Below, piece after piece: positions 55,695 to 64,000 of a DNA stretch of 64,000 nt. The notes under the pieces were generated by a model. That model was not told the origin of the DNA, searched no databases, and was given only the letters and a program-made list of their open reading frames with translations. The stretch lies in contig NZ_AXVC01000023.1 in assembly GCF_000482365.1 (NCBI RefSeq), positions 37,924 to 101,923 of the forward strand, given 5' to 3'. Source of the DNA: Porphyromonas uenonis DSM 23387 = JCM 13868. Lineage in GTDB: Bacteria > Bacteroidota > Bacteroidia > Bacteroidales > Porphyromonadaceae. The translations under genes and the position numbers were made by a program. Positions within the stretch are counted from its first letter, which is position 1. Each line of letters begins with the position of its first letter.

Positions 55695-57692
55695 ATGAAT
55701 CTTATCCCACAAGAAGAGAACAACAATCAGAGCTCAGCTCTCGACCAGACGACTAACACAGCATCAGCACAGGAGGCGACGACCACTCCAGAGACATCAC
55801 CATCACCTGAGACGGTGGCGCAGACGCCTCTAGAGGAGCCCGTAGCGGAGGCTGTAACGACTGAGGATTCAGCCGAGAAGATTCCAGCCCCCACCGAAGA
55901 GCTAACCGAGGAGGAGCGTCAGTATCAGAAGCTACTCAACAAGAGCGATGCAGACATTGCCAAGATGAGCTGCGCACAGATCACCGACGACGTGGTACTC
56001 CTGCTACAAAGTGGCGAGCTACCTCCACGCTCCATCATTGATCGCTACAAGAGCGTCTTCTACAGCAAGATGAATAGCTATCTCAACACCGTCTCTGAGG
56101 AAAACGCTAAGCTCCGTGCCGATGCTGAGGCGCAGGAGATAAGGCTCAAGGAGCTCCTCAATGACTTTAAGGAGCGCAATCGCAAGCGCCAGGAGGAGAT
56201 TGCCGAGGAGCAGAAGGCTAACCTAGAGGTAAAGCGTGAGCTTCTAGATCGTCTGCGCAAGCTGCTCACATCGAGCGAAAGCTTTAGCGTCATCAGCAAG
56301 GAGTATCGTGAGATTACCGATAGCTGGCGCAATGCGGGTGCTGTGCCTCCCGGTGATATGCGCCAGACACAGGGCGAGTTTGAGCATCTGAGAGAGCAGT
56401 TTTACGACCTGCAGCAGATCAACAACGAGTTCCGTGACTACGACTTCAAGAAGAACCTCGAGGCCAAGGAGGCGATCATACAGCGTGCTAAGGAGCTGGC
56501 TGAGTCTACCGATGTGACCCAAGCAGCTCGCGAGCTACAAGACCTACACCACCGCTGGCGTGACGTGGGGCCTGTGGCTAAGGAGCTTCGCAAGGATCTG
56601 TGGAAGCAGTTTCAGGAGCTTTCGGCACAGATCAACTTCAACAACCAAGAGTATCGCAACCAGCAGCGCACGCAGGAGGGCGAAAACGAGACTATCAAGC
56701 GGGGCATCATCACGCAGATAGAGGCTATCAACCCGAACGATATCCACACTTTCAAGGATTGGCGCACCTTCACCGACCAAATCAAGGAGCTGCAAGCTCA
56801 GTGGCGCAAGACGGGTCGCGTGCCTCGTGCCGTCAGCGAGGAGCTATACCTCCACTTTAGGACAGCTTGCGACATATTCTTTGACAAGCGCAAGGAGTTC
56901 ATGCGTGACCGCAACAAGCTCATCAGCGAGCAGGGCGACCGCAAGCGCGCTATAATCGAGGAGATCGAGCAAATCGTAGCTGAGGAGCGCTGGCCTGAGG
57001 GGCACAGCCGCATACAGGAGCTACAGACGGAGTGGAACGAGCTAATCCACACCAACAAGCATCAGGCTCTCTTCAAGCGCTTCCGTGAAGCTTGCGACAA
57101 TTACTATACGCACCACAAAGCGCTCTATCAGGCGCAGCGTGAGGAGAGCAAAGAGTCGGTGGCCACGGCTAAGCAACTCCTAGCTCGTGCTCATGAGCTG
57201 GCTGCCATCGAGGCTCCGACCGACGCTGATCGTGAGGCGGCAGTGACCCTGCAGAGAGACTTTAACCAGCTGGGCTACATGCCTCGCAAGACACGCCGTA
57301 AGCTACAGGACGAGCTGAAGGAGCAGATGGATGCTTTCTTCAACAAGCTGAGAGCTAGCGACAGACCTCGTGGCGACAGACGTGGCAATCGCAACAATAA
57401 TCGGCGCAACTTCGGTCCCGCCAGTCCTTACGGTGAGGAGTACGACAAGATACTCCGCAGGAAGGAGCAACTGGAGAGCGACCTGCAGACCTATAGCAAT
57501 AACAAGGAGCGCCTGAGTGTGACCAGTAGTGCGGGAGAGAATCTGCTCAAGATGCTTGAGGAGCGTTGCGAGGCAATGCAACAAGAGATCGACGAGCTAG
57601 ACCTCAAGCTACGCGATATACGTAAGGAGCAGAGAGCACAGCAGGAAGGTGACGCACCTGCTCCCGAGGCCGCACAGCCAGAGGAGAAGTAA
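55695..57692 (+). CDS. DUF349 domain-containing protein
   Basis: A 665-residue, highly charged, mostly helical cytoplasmic protein. Residues ~1-75 are acidic low-complexity (Thr/Ala/Glu/Pro). Several DUF349 repeats follow, recognised by W-R-x-x-G-x-V/A patterns: SWRNAGAVPP, RWRDVGPV and QWRKTGRVP. The last ~100 residues include an Arg/Asn-rich stretch and a coiled coil (EERCEAMQQEIDELDLKLRD). The molecular function is not established, and the helical-repeat build suggests scaffold or nucleic-acid binding. It stands alone. Confidence 0.85.
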   Translation: MNLIPQEENNNQSSALDQTTNTASAQEATTTPETSPSPETVAQTPLEEPVAEAVTTEDSAEKIPAPTEELTEEERQYQKLLNKSDADIAKMSCAQITDDVVLLLQSGELPPRSIIDRYKSVFYSKMNSYLNTVSEENAKLRADAEAQEIRLKELLNDFKERNRKRQEEIAEEQKANLEVKRELLDRLRKLLTSSESFSVISKEYREITDSWRNAGAVPPGDMRQTQGEFEHLREQFYDLQQINNEFRDYDFKKNLEAKEAIIQRAKELAESTDVTQAARELQDLHHRWRDVGPVAKELRKDLWKQFQELSAQINFNNQEYRNQQRTQEGENETIKRGIITQIEAINPNDIHTFKDWRTFTDQIKELQAQWRKTGRVPRAVSEELYLHFRTACDIFFDKRKEFMRDRNKLISEQGDRKRAIIEEIEQIVAEERWPEGHSRIQELQTEWNELIHTNKHQALFKRFREACDNYYTHHKALYQAQREESKESVATAKQLLARAHELAAIEAPTDADREAAVTLQRDFNQLGYMPRKTRRKLQDELKEQMDAFFNKLRASDRPRGDRRGNRNNNRRNFGPASPYGEEYDKILRRKEQLESDLQTYSNNKERLSVTSSAGENLLKMLEERCEAMQQEIDELDLKLRDIRKEQRAQQEGDAPAPEAAQPEEK

Positions 57693-57768
57693 ACTGCTCC
57701 GCACAGCCTTTTATGCTTAGGCATCCAGCATCTAGGAGAGCTACCTCTCCTACGCTATGACACAAGAA

Positions 57769-57834
57769 AGTACCCACAAGAGACTACCCCACTCCGCCAT
57801 TAGCGAGTGCGTCCTCCCTTGTGGGTACTGTTTT
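57769..57834 (+). terminator. terminator after the DUF349 gene
   Basis: AGTACCCACAAG pairs with CTTGTGGGTACT, with an inner ACTC/GAGT stem, and is followed by GTTTTATT. Confidence 0.83.
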
Positions 57835-57872
57835 ATTAGCATCCGTTTTTACTAACTGAATAGCCCTCATCT

Positions 57873-58985
57873 ATGTCACGAAGTCGCAAATCTAAGTCTA
57901 GACAATGGCGTCCCTCATACTTCAACGACACTTCACGTCGCAGTCATCGCAATAGATCGTCTAGACGTACTGGTACATTTTTCCTTTCGATCCTGATCGT
58001 CATACTACTCTTGCTCTCGTGTGCGGCCTACCTACTACTGCGCCCCGCTGGTAGCTCCAGTCAGCAGGAGTGCTATGCCTACGTCACGGACACGACTAGT
58101 GGCGAGGCACTGATGACGACTATAGCTCAGGAGCTAAAGGTCAAGAACCCCGCCCTCCTCCGTAGCGTGGCACACGTCATACGTCTAGACAATAAGTTGC
58201 GTCCAGGACGCTACCGTTTGACGCCAAAGATGAGCATCCTCTCTATTTGCAAGAAGATAGCCTACGAAGCGCAAGACCCTGTCAAGCTCGCTTTCTCCTC
58301 TATACGTACTCAGGAGGAGCTGATCGACAAGCTGACAGCACCGCTAGAGATAAGTGCTGAGGCGCTACGCACACTACTGCGAGACTCCGTCTATTGCGAT
58401 TCGTTAGGGTTTACGACGGAGACCGTGCGCTGTATGTTCCTCCCCGACACCCACGAGGTCTATTGGACGACCACACCGAGGGAGCTCCTGCACAAGTATG
58501 AGCAAAGCTACCACAAGTTCTGGGACAAGCAGCGCACCGCACTAGCTCAGGAGATGGGGCTCACGCCTGTAGAGGTCTCGATCATCGCATCAATCGTTGA
58601 GGAGGAGTCCAGCAAGACGGACGAGTATGGCGACATCGCCGGGCTTTACATCAATCGCCTACACAAGGGGATGCCACTACAGGCGGACCCAACGCTTAAG
58701 TTTGCCTCGGGCAACTTCACGGCTCAGCGTATCGGAGGCGAATTGCTTAAGATCGACTCGCCCTACAACACCTACAGATACAAAGGTCTTCCACCTGGTC
58801 CTATCCGCTATCCGCAGATGACCACGATAGATGCCGTGCTGCACCGTAAGCCGCATGACTACTTATATATGTGTGCTCGGGCAGACTTCTCGGGATATCA
58901 CGCTTTTGCCACTACCTATGCGGAGCATATGCGCAATGCGAAAGCTTATCAGACAGCTCTAGACGAGCGAGGCATCACGGAGTAG
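57873..58985 (+). CDS. mltG: endolytic murein transglycosylase MltG (YceG-like)
   Basis: MltG cleaves nascent peptidoglycan strands at the inner membrane. An Arg/Ser-rich cytoplasmic N-terminus (~1-33) precedes one membrane segment (~36-57), a LysM-like region and the YceG domain. Catalytic Glu243 is in IASIVEEES, followed by LPLQADPT-like PLQADPTLKF and SPYNTYRYKGLPPGPI. At 370 residues it is typical. It starts a tight operon with tcdA, an ABC ATPase and an HhH protein. Confidence 0.93.
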   Translation: MSRSRKSKSRQWRPSYFNDTSRRSHRNRSSRRTGTFFLSILIVILLLLSCAAYLLLRPAGSSSQQECYAYVTDTTSGEALMTTIAQELKVKNPALLRSVAHVIRLDNKLRPGRYRLTPKMSILSICKKIAYEAQDPVKLAFSSIRTQEELIDKLTAPLEISAEALRTLLRDSVYCDSLGFTTETVRCMFLPDTHEVYWTTTPRELLHKYEQSYHKFWDKQRTALAQEMGLTPVEVSIIASIVEEESSKTDEYGDIAGLYINRLHKGMPLQADPTLKFASGNFTAQRIGGELLKIDSPYNTYRYKGLPPGPIRYPQMTTIDAVLHRKPHDYLYMCARADFSGYHAFATTYAEHMRNAKAYQTALDERGITE

Positions 58986-58994
58986 CTAGACGAG

Positions 58995-59750
58995 ATGATA
59001 ACACCTATGGAAGGCATACCGCACTGGCTGGAGCGTACGGAGCTACTCCTCGGGGGCGAGACGCTGCAGCGCCTTGCCGACAAGCATATCCTCGTCGTGG
59101 GGCTCGGCGGTGTGGGGAGTAAGGCGTGCGAAATCTTGGCGCGCTCCGGTATCGGTCGCTTTACGCTCGTAGACCACGACAAGGTCGATGAGACCAATAT
59201 CAACCGTCAAGTGATAGCCTTTAGAGATACCATAGGTCGTCCTAAGGTGGAGCTGGTGGAGGAACTACTGCATCGGATCAATCCGGACATAGCAGTGGAG
59301 ACGCACGCCGCCTATCTCTCGGGGGACAACATCCCCACGCTCCTCTCGGCGCATCACTACGACTACATCCTAGACTGCATCGACACGCTCACGCCTAAGT
59401 GCGAACTCATCCTCACCGCGCATCAGCTAGGTATCCCAATCATCAGCGCTATGGGCGCAGGAGCTAAGCTAGATCCGCAGCGGGTTTCGGTAGCGCCGAT
59501 GAGCAAGACGCATATCTGCGCCTTGGCTCGCTTCGTGCGCAAGCGACTTCGCCAGCTAGAGGCGCCTCGATCTGTCTTTGCCACGCCATGTGTCTACAGT
59601 AGCGAGCCTTCGCATGAGGAGGCTATACGTGCCCTCCCTCACGGTGATCAGAACAAGCGTAGCATCGTCGGGACAATCTCCTACATGCCTCAGCTCTTCG
59701 GCCTTAACATGGCAGCCTACGTACTACAAGACCTCTCTACTCCTCAGTAA
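58995..59750 (+). CDS. tcdA: tRNA threonylcarbamoyladenosine dehydratase
   Basis: A ThiF/E1-like enzyme (CsdL/YgdL) of 251 residues that cyclises t6A37 to ct6A using ATP. The nucleotide-binding [11 protein letters not shown], the DETNINRQ motif and MGAGAKLDP are characteristic. It lacks the second half of ubiquitin E1 enzymes. It acts downstream of the TsaC product, whose gene is also in this window (12713). The gap to mltG is 9 nt. Confidence 0.92.
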   Translation: MITPMEGIPHWLERTELLLGGETLQRLADKHILVVGLGGVGSKACEILARSGIGRFTLVDHDKVDETNINRQVIAFRDTIGRPKVELVEELLHRINPDIAVETHAAYLSGDNIPTLLSAHHYDYILDCIDTLTPKCELILTAHQLGIPIISAMGAGAKLDPQRVSVAPMSKTHICALARFVRKRLRQLEAPRSVFATPCVYSSEPSHEEAIRALPHGDQNKRSIVGTISYMPQLFGLNMAAYVLQDLSTPQ

Positions 59751-59764
59751 AAACGACTAAGCTT

Positions 59765-60454
59765 ATGTCTTCGCCTCTCGTTACTCTAGACTCTATCTGC
59801 AAGTCCTTTGGCTCTCTGCAAATACTCAAAGAGATAACTCTCTCGATACATCAAAGTGAGATAACCTCTATCGTCGGGCCTAGCGGTGCGGGCAAGACGA
59901 CGCTCCTGCAGATCATCGGCACGCTACTCAAGCCTGACAAGGGGCAACTGCTCATCAACGGGGTTGATCCTTTTACCCTCTCGGCTCAGAAGCAGGCGCA
60001 CTTTCGCAATAGTCAGATAGGCTTCGTCTTTCAGTTTCACCAGTTGCTACCTGAGTTCACGGCTGTAGAAAATGTAGCCATCCCCGCCATGATCGCTGGC
60101 ATGAGCAAGCGTCAAGCACTCAGCGAAGCGGAACAGATACTGACACAGCTCGGGCTAGCCGATCGTCTTAAGCACCGTCCGGCACAGCTCTCGGGAGGTG
60201 AGAAGCAGCGCACAGCTGTGGCGCGTGCACTGATCAATCGTCCCACGCTCATCCTAGCCGACGAACCCTCTGGGAGCCTTGACACACAGCGCAAGGAGGA
60301 GCTCATTGAGCTATTCTTCGAGTTACGAGACCAGCTCGGACAGACCTTCCTAATCGTGACGCACGACGAAGACTTTGCGCAGCGAGCCGACCGCACCATC
60401 TCACTCCAAGATGGACGCATCATAGCCGACACCGCTACTTCGGGAGAGTTATGA
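59765..60454 (+). CDS. ABC transporter ATP-binding protein (LolD-like)
   Basis: A 229-residue ABC ATPase of the MacB/LolD/FtsE group. Walker [11 protein letters not shown]-loop [17 protein letters not shown], signature [15 protein letters not shown], Walker [13 protein letters not shown] and switch His (VTHDEDFA) are intact. The [11 protein letters not shown] segment resembles LolD, the lipoprotein-release ATPase, but no LolC/E permease is adjacent, so the partner must be elsewhere. The stop overlaps the next start by four bases (ATGA). Confidence 0.88.
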   Translation: MSSPLVTLDSICKSFGSLQILKEITLSIHQSEITSIVGPSGAGKTTLLQIIGTLLKPDKGQLLINGVDPFTLSAQKQAHFRNSQIGFVFQFHQLLPEFTAVENVAIPAMIAGMSKRQALSEAEQILTQLGLADRLKHRPAQLSGGEKQRTAVARALINRPTLILADEPSGSLDTQRKEELIELFFELRDQLGQTFLIVTHDEDFAQRADRTISLQDGRIIADTATSGEL

Positions 60455-61179
60455 GTAGCTTCAAGAGAGGACGCATAGAGACTTGGGTGCTGATAGCCGT
60501 CAGTCTCATCATACTCTCGGCCATCGGCAAGGTGCTTTGGGACAATAATTACAATGCGCAGCCGCTTGCATCACTGGCGGGGCAGACGATGGGTGAGCAA
60601 ATGGGCTCTCTCCCCACAGACTCCACACAAAGACGAGCTAGTGGAACCTATGCACCACCCGTACAACCAGATAAGCCCCACAAGGAGGGGAGCAACGCCT
60701 CGCAAGGTGTCGAGCTGTCGGCCGATTACGTGGGAGCGCCTGACCGCCCGCAGTACACTTCGCAGCCGAAGCTCCGAGAGGGACAGCGCATAGACCTTAA
60801 TAGTGCTGACACATTGGCACTCCAACAAGTTCCCGGCATCGGTCCCAGCTTTGCCAGGCGCATCGCTAGGTATCGCGACCAGCTAGGCGGTTACTACACC
60901 GTGCTACAGCTACAAGAGATCTTCGGCATGGAGCCAGATAGGTACCAGCGTATCAAGCCCTTCTTCTATATCGGGGTGAAGAACTACAGTACCTCCTTCC
61001 AGTCCCTACGTAGCGACAACATCCCCGCTCACCCCTACCTTAACTACCGCCAGCAAATGGCTCTCGCGCGGAGCATTCGTAAGAACGGCTCCATAGATTC
61101 GTGGCACCGCATCATGAGTCTTGAGGAGTTCAATCGAGATGATAGCGTACGCCTCTCCCACTACTTTCACTTCGATTGA
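60451..61179 (+). CDS. membrane-anchored helix-hairpin-helix protein (ComEA-like)
   Basis: A 242-residue protein with one N-terminal membrane segment (~11-29), a Pro/Ser/Gln-rich linker, and a helix-hairpin-helix domain with [25 protein letters not shown] (shown in part: [11 protein letters not shown] at ~128-138). A second, weaker HhH-like repeat follows near 190-235. The topology suggests non-specific DNA binding outside the cytoplasmic membrane, as in ComEA, but competence function is not proven. It overlaps the ABC ATPase gene and ends 9 nt from a convergent gene. Confidence 0.82.
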   Translation: MSSFKRGRIETWVLIAVSLIILSAIGKVLWDNNYNAQPLASLAGQTMGEQMGSLPTDSTQRRASGTYAPPVQPDKPHKEGSNASQGVELSADYVGAPDRPQYTSQPKLREGQRIDLNSADTLALQQVPGIGPSFARRIARYRDQLGGYYTVLQLQEIFGMEPDRYQRIKPFFYIGVKNYSTSFQSLRSDNIPAHPYLNYRQQMALARSIRKNGSIDSWHRIMSLEEFNRDDSVRLSHYFHFD

Positions 61180-61188
61180 GCGCGTAGC

Positions 61189-61893
61189 CTACCAGCCCGC
61201 CTGCCCTTTCATCACGCCCATCAGCTCTCCAGCAAAAGCAAAGAGGAAGAGGATGTAGACGCAAAGGAATGCGGTCAAATATCCGATTGTCGAGGCGCAG
61301 AGACGGCTTTGAGGTGCCGAGGGGTGTACGTTGTAGAGCTTGACACGTAGCCAGCGATAGAGCAGATAGACTAAGTATCCTAGCAGAAGTCCTAGACAAG
61401 CACCTGGCACCACGTCTGTGATAAAGTGAACGCCTAGATAGATGCGGCTATAAGCTGTCGTCAAGGCTAGCGCAAAGACTACAAGCGTGTACCAGCGATT
61501 GCGAAAAGCCAGTGAGGTAAACATCGCCAGCCCCATAAAGTTGGTCGCATGCCCTGAGATGAAGCCATACCCCCAGGCTTTGTATCCATAGACCGACTGC
61601 ACTAAGTCTGCCGTCAGGGGATGGTAAGAGGGCCTTAACCGCTCAAAGTAAGGCTTGATCAAACCACTAGAGAGCTGGTCAGCTACCGTGATCAGAAGCG
61701 CCAGCATAAGCACGAGAAGGATAGACTCACGGAGAGGCTTCTTGACAAAAAGGAAGACAACCAGTCCGAAAGCAACTGCAATCCACGGCCAGCGTGAGGA
61801 GATGAGATACATAAAGGCATCCCAGTAAGGGGTGTGGGCAGCGTTGAGCGTGAGAAAGAGCGAGCGCTCCCAGAGAGCTAATTGTTCGGCCAT
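61189..61893 (-). CDS. PAP2-family membrane phosphatase
   Basis: A 234-residue inner-membrane protein with about six hydrophobic segments and the complete type 2 phosphatidic-acid phosphatase triad. KPYFERLRP carries the K-x6-RP motif, FISGHATNF has SGH, and SRIYLGVHFITDV has the SR-x5-H-x3-D motif. Likely substrates are undecaprenyl pyrophosphate, phosphatidylglycerol phosphate or lipid A phosphates; the sequence does not choose. It follows the BatE-like gene on the same strand, 32 nt away. Confidence 0.88.
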   Translation of the reverse strand: MAEQLALWERSLFLTLNAAHTPYWDAFMYLISSRWPWIAVAFGLVVFLFVKKPLRESILLVLMLALLITVADQLSSGLIKPYFERLRPSYHPLTADLVQSVYGYKAWGYGFISGHATNFMGLAMFTSLAFRNRWYTLVVFALALTTAYSRIYLGVHFITDVVPGACLGLLLGYLVYLLYRWLRVKLYNVHPSAPQSRLCASTIGYLTAFLCVYILFLFAFAGELMGVMKGQAGW

Positions 61894-61925
61894 ATCTTCG
61901 TTACGTTGACTTCCAAGAGAGATAA

Positions 61926-62765
61926 TTATTGATTGATAGCGACAGGCTCTACATAGGCTTTAGGTAGCCACCCCTCTGTCCCATCAGGTAGCACGACATG
62001 CAGATAGGAGCCCCCCTCGGCTGTAGATGCGATGCGCAGCTCGGCACCATCGTACAGCTCCGTCACAGGCTCAGCCACTGCGGGGTCATCCTCTAGAGCA
62101 TATAGCGGAGCCTTGACACTGCACACGATCGCTACGTCCGTCTGCTTATCATAGTGACGACGATGTAGTATCATCAGTAAGGTACAGCCCCACAAGAATA
62201 GCAGAATAAGCATCGCATAGAAAGATGTGCGTCGCACCCTCCTTGATCGCCCCAAGAAGAAAGCCAAGCAAGTGACTATAGCCCCCACAAAAAGCACAAT
62301 GGATATAACCAGCCAACCACTCATAGGGAGTGCATAAGCACAGGCATCTGCCCAGCGCCGTACGATCGGGTACTCCATGGCGGGCATATTCATCCTCGCC
62401 TCTTCGGCTAGGCGCAGATTGTGTCGTGCTTCCTTATAGTCTGGCGTCAGCAGTAACGCTCTGCGATAGCTCAGGATAGCCCATCCCCGCTGCTCCGTCT
62501 GGCTATAAGCGACACCTGCACGGTAGTAGCAAAGGCTCTGCAGACTTTCTCTCCCAGAGCACTCCTCAGCGGCACGGTCGTACATCTTAGCAGCTTGCTC
62601 ATAGCGTCCCGCCTTGTAGAGCGTGTCCGCCTCCACAAAGGTCTGCGGTAGTTGCTCCGTATCCGAGAGGTCTGCACGACCACAAGAGCATAAGAGGAGC
62701 CACCCCACAAGAAGTGTCACCAAGACACTGCACACGCACTTACCGCCTCTATCTAGTATCATCAT
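61926..62765 (-). CDS. TPR and SH3-domain protein, BatE-like
   Basis: A 279-residue protein with a lipoprotein-like N-terminus (LLLCSC, Cys ~28), tetratricopeptide repeats (~40-120: ADTLYKAGRYEQAAKMYDRA, YYRAGVAYSQ), two membrane segments (~150-215) and a C-terminal bacterial SH3 domain (~220-275, ending GTEGWLPKAYVEP). This matches BatE of the Bat aerotolerance loci in Bacteroidota. The other bat genes and MoxR are not adjacent, so its role here is inferred. Met1 and Met2 are equally possible starts. Confidence 0.75.
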   Translation of the reverse strand: MMILDRGGKCVCSVLVTLLVGWLLLCSCGRADLSDTEQLPQTFVEADTLYKAGRYEQAAKMYDRAAEECSGRESLQSLCYYRAGVAYSQTEQRGWAILSYRRALLLTPDYKEARHNLRLAEEARMNMPAMEYPIVRRWADACAYALPMSGWLVISIVLFVGAIVTCLAFFLGRSRRVRRTSFYAMLILLFLWGCTLLMILHRRHYDKQTDVAIVCSVKAPLYALEDDPAVAEPVTELYDGAELRIASTAEGGSYLHVVLPDGTEGWLPKAYVEPVAINQ

Positions 62766-62814
62766 ATATTTAACTCACTTTCCCTACATTGGCTCAGGAC
62801 AGGCTCTCCTGATA

Positions 62815-62844
62815 CAAAAAAAGAGCGGCAACTCGTACCGCTCT
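62815..62844 (-). terminator. terminator of the tRNA-Tyr/tRNA-Gly operon
   Basis: On the minus strand AGAGCGG pairs with CCGCTCT over a 9-nt loop and is followed by TTTTTTTG. Confidence 0.85.
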
Positions 62845-62865
62845 ATCAATCATTTACTCACTTGG

Positions 62866-62938
62866 AGCGGAAGACGGGGCTCAAACCCGCGACCCTCAGC
62901 TTGGAAGGCTGATGCTCTATCAACTGAGCTACTTCCGC
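62866..62938 (-). tRNA. tRNA-Gly (TCC)
   Basis: Acceptor GCGGAAG/CTTCCGC, anticodon loop with TTCCAA giving TCC, T-arm GCGGGTTTGAGCCCCGT, discriminator T. CCA is not encoded. Confidence 0.95.
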
Positions 62939-62986
62939 ATATACACGACTGACCGTATCAGTCGCCCGAAGGCCGTAACTACGTCG

Positions 62987-63069
62987 TGGGCAGTGATGGA
63001 TTCGAACCACCGTAGGCTTACGCCAGCTGAGTTACAGTCAGCCCCATTTGGCCACTCTGGTAACTGCCC
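62987..63069 (-). tRNA. tRNA-Tyr (GTA)
   Basis: Acceptor GGGCAGT/ACTGCCC, anticodon stem GCTGA/TCAGC with loop CTGTAAC giving GTA, long variable arm (class II), T-arm with GGTTCGAATCC, discriminator A. It is upstream of tRNA-Gly in the same transcript. Confidence 0.95.
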
Positions 63070-63110
63070 CTTCGGTCGTCCAGATTGCTCTGTCAACGCC
63101 TTCGTGAGTG

Positions 63111-63118
63111 CAAAGGTA
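63111..63118 (-). promoter_or_regulatory. -7 box of the tRNA-Tyr/tRNA-Gly operon
   Basis: TACCTTTG on the minus strand, 41 nt upstream of mature tRNA-Tyr, preceded by TTTTTTG. Confidence 0.7.
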
Positions 63119-63169
63119 CAAAAAACTTTTGTCTCTGCAACTGCCTAAGCACCTCAAATTGCTGAAAAA

Positions 63170-63220
63170 GCATACAAGGCATAGTAGTCAGAGAGTCACC
63201 CCCTCTCATTACTATGCCTC
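63170..63220 (-). terminator. terminator after ftn
   Basis: AGGCATAGTA pairs with TACTATGCCT, followed on the minus strand by TGTATGCTTTTTC. It lies 32 nt after the ftn stop. Confidence 0.72.
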
Positions 63221-63251
63221 ATACGTTACTATATCATTGAGCGACTATCTC

Positions 63252-63734
63252 TTATCGCTGAGCGAGCTTTGCATTGACGAGGTAGAGCCCCTTATCGCTA
63301 GCCATACGTAGCTGATCTATGATGCCGAGGACGGTGTCTTCCTCCTCAACCTGCTCATCGATATAACGCTTAAAGAACGAGCTGGTAGCGTAGTCATTCG
63401 CCTCTAGCGCCTCTTTATAGATGTTGTGTATCAGCTCCGTGACGTGGCACTCGTGCTTGTAAGCTGCCTCAAAGAGCTCGATGGGCTTACCAAAGTGCTG
63501 TGGCATCTCGGCTACACCTGTCAGCTGTGGCTTCCCAGAGCGCAGCTGTAGGTAGTGAGCGATCTCGAGGGCATGCTCGATTTCCTCGTGGTACTGCTGG
63601 AGGAACCAATGAGCAAAGCCATCATAACCCTCATCTTGCATCTGGAAGGACATGGCGAGGTAAAGGTATGCTGCGTGAAGCTCCTCATTAATTTGTGCAT
63701 TGACCAAAGTGGCCATCTTGTCGTTGATCTTCAT
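63252..63734 (-). CDS. ftn: non-heme ferritin
   Basis: A 160-residue ferritin of the bacterial FtnA type that oxidises and stores iron in a 24-mer cytoplasmic shell. The ferroxidase ligands are visible: Glu in INEELHAAYLYLAM (~17), the EEIEHALEIAHY segment (Glu/His ~50) and the later Glu in EQVEEEDTVLG. It belongs with ahpCF, the TonB receptor and ferrochelatase as iron/oxidative-stress functions in the window, though not in one operon. Confidence 0.95.
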   Translation of the reverse strand: MKINDKMATLVNAQINEELHAAYLYLAMSFQMQDEGYDGFAHWFLQQYHEEIEHALEIAHYLQLRSGKPQLTGVAEMPQHFGKPIELFEAAYKHECHVTELIHNIYKEALEANDYATSSFFKRYIDEQVEEEDTVLGIIDQLRMASDKGLYLVNAKLAQR

Positions 63735-63785
63735 ACTGTCTTGATTTGAGTTTTACTTTGCGGACGTCTTCTCCGTCCGGCAGTG

Positions 63786-63793
63786 CAAATATA
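63786..63793 (-). promoter_or_regulatory. -7 box of ftn
   Basis: TATATTTG on the minus strand, 51 nt before the ftn start. Confidence 0.6.
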
Positions 63794-63825
63794 GCAAATA
63801 TTCTTCAGCTGAAGACTATGCCGAC

Positions 63826-63887
63826 CAGGGCTGACGCATGCTAAAAATGAGCTCGTCTCATTTCCTACCTAGGAATTGCCCAAATTC
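63826..63887 (+). mobile_element. inverted-ended element, copy 3, cut by an insertion sequence
   Basis: CAGGGCTGACGCATGCTAA and the following bases match the right end of copy 2 (inverted) through CCCAAATTC. The match stops abruptly at 63887 where an insertion-sequence end begins. The remainder of the element is expected beyond the window on the far side of the IS. Confidence 0.8.
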
Positions 63888-64000
63888 TGTCCTCTCCTGA
63901 AATAGTACACAGTTGGGGAGCCAACCCCAACAGCAATGAAACCAGAAAAAAGTAAACGAGGACGAAAGGGATATCCCCTAGATTTCAAGTGGAGAGTCAT
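63888..64000 (+). mobile_element. left end of an IS3-like insertion sequence (partial)
   Basis: The sequence starts TGTCCTCTCCTGAAATAGTA exactly where the repeat homology breaks off. A hairpin GTTGGGG/CCCCAAC lies at 63912-63931, just before a transposase start codon. Such hairpins often limit read-through translation of IS genes. The right end is outside the window. Confidence 0.7.
63936..64000 (+). CDS. IS3-family transposase OrfA, N-terminal fragment
   Basis: ATG at 63936 opens a frame to the window edge encoding MKPEKSKRGRKGYPLDFKWR and beyond. The basic start followed by a Y-P-x-(D/E)-F-K-x-R-V pattern is typical of the helix-turn-helix protein (OrfA) of IS3-family elements. Only ~21 residues are visible, so the family call is provisional. 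Confidence 0.6.
   Translation, partial: MKPEKSKRGRKGYPLDFKWRV

Overview
The window looks like chromosomal DNA of a Porphyromonas species (Bacteroidota), probably near P. asaccharolytica/P. uenonis. The evidence is intermediate GC, Bacteroidota promoters (TAnnTTTG, sometimes with an upstream TTTG), little Shine-Dalgarno signal, lineage-typical proteins (Lys-type SerA, EF-G2-like factor, CarboxypepD_reg/TonB receptor, tricorn homolog, BatE-like protein, large PurF paralog) and the gene orders serC-serA-DUF1015 and purF-carA-carB. The species is inferred, not proven. Most of the window is housekeeping. I see no prophage, CRISPR array, secretion island or defence cluster.

Layout. 1-5.1 kb: the end of pyruvate:ferredoxin oxidoreductase, then ahpC and ahpF and a Big_2 lipoprotein, punctuated by three copies of a 175-bp MITE-like element. 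5.6-8.7 kb: fabK-dapA-recF. 8.9-12.4 kb: serC-serA-DUF1015. 12.7-20.5 kb: tsaC, a polyprenyl-phosphate sugar transferase, a ClC channel/transporter, fmt, aroA and a DEAD-box helicase in one tight run. 20.9-23.0 kb: EF-G-like factor. 23.3-26.9 kb: MATE pump, metallophosphoesterase and ferrochelatase, convergent with a TonB receptor (27.0-29.6 kb). 30.0-34.1 kb: sppA-lpxK-thiL. 44.9-34.3 kb on the minus strand: pyrG-yidC-purF-carA-carB-trmN6, a nucleotide-synthesis operon with a membrane insertase inside it. 45.9-46.4 kb: tRNA-Asp, tRNA-Leu(CAG), tRNA-Leu(GAG). 46.7-55.1 kb: clpC-htpG-tricorn proteostasis operon. 55.7-61.2 kb: DUF349 protein, then mltG-tcdA-lolD-like-HhH protein. 62.8-61.2 kb minus: BatE-like protein and PAP2 phosphatase. 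63.1-62.9 kb minus: tRNA-Tyr and tRNA-Gly. 63.7 kb minus: ferritin. The right edge is the first ~110 bp of an IS3-like insertion sequence.

The most unusual content is intergenic. Five clear arrays (A-E), plus degenerate relatives, are built from a 22-bp unit holding a dyad. Stem sequences differ between arrays and sometimes between neighbouring units (GAAACT/AGTTTC, GGAACT/AGTTCC, GGGATT/AATCCC, GAAAAT/ATTTTC), but pairing and the 22-bp period are kept. Four of the five arrays end 12-45 bp before a predicted promoter. Similar stem-loops make up the core of a second element of about 310-350 bp bounded by CAGGGCTGACGCAT-type inverted ends; it is present in two full copies and a third cut by the IS. 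The 175-bp element shows 5-bp target duplications, and one site is a solo 27-bp remnant. These families, and the question of what maintains covariation at constant period, are the best candidates for undescribed biology here.
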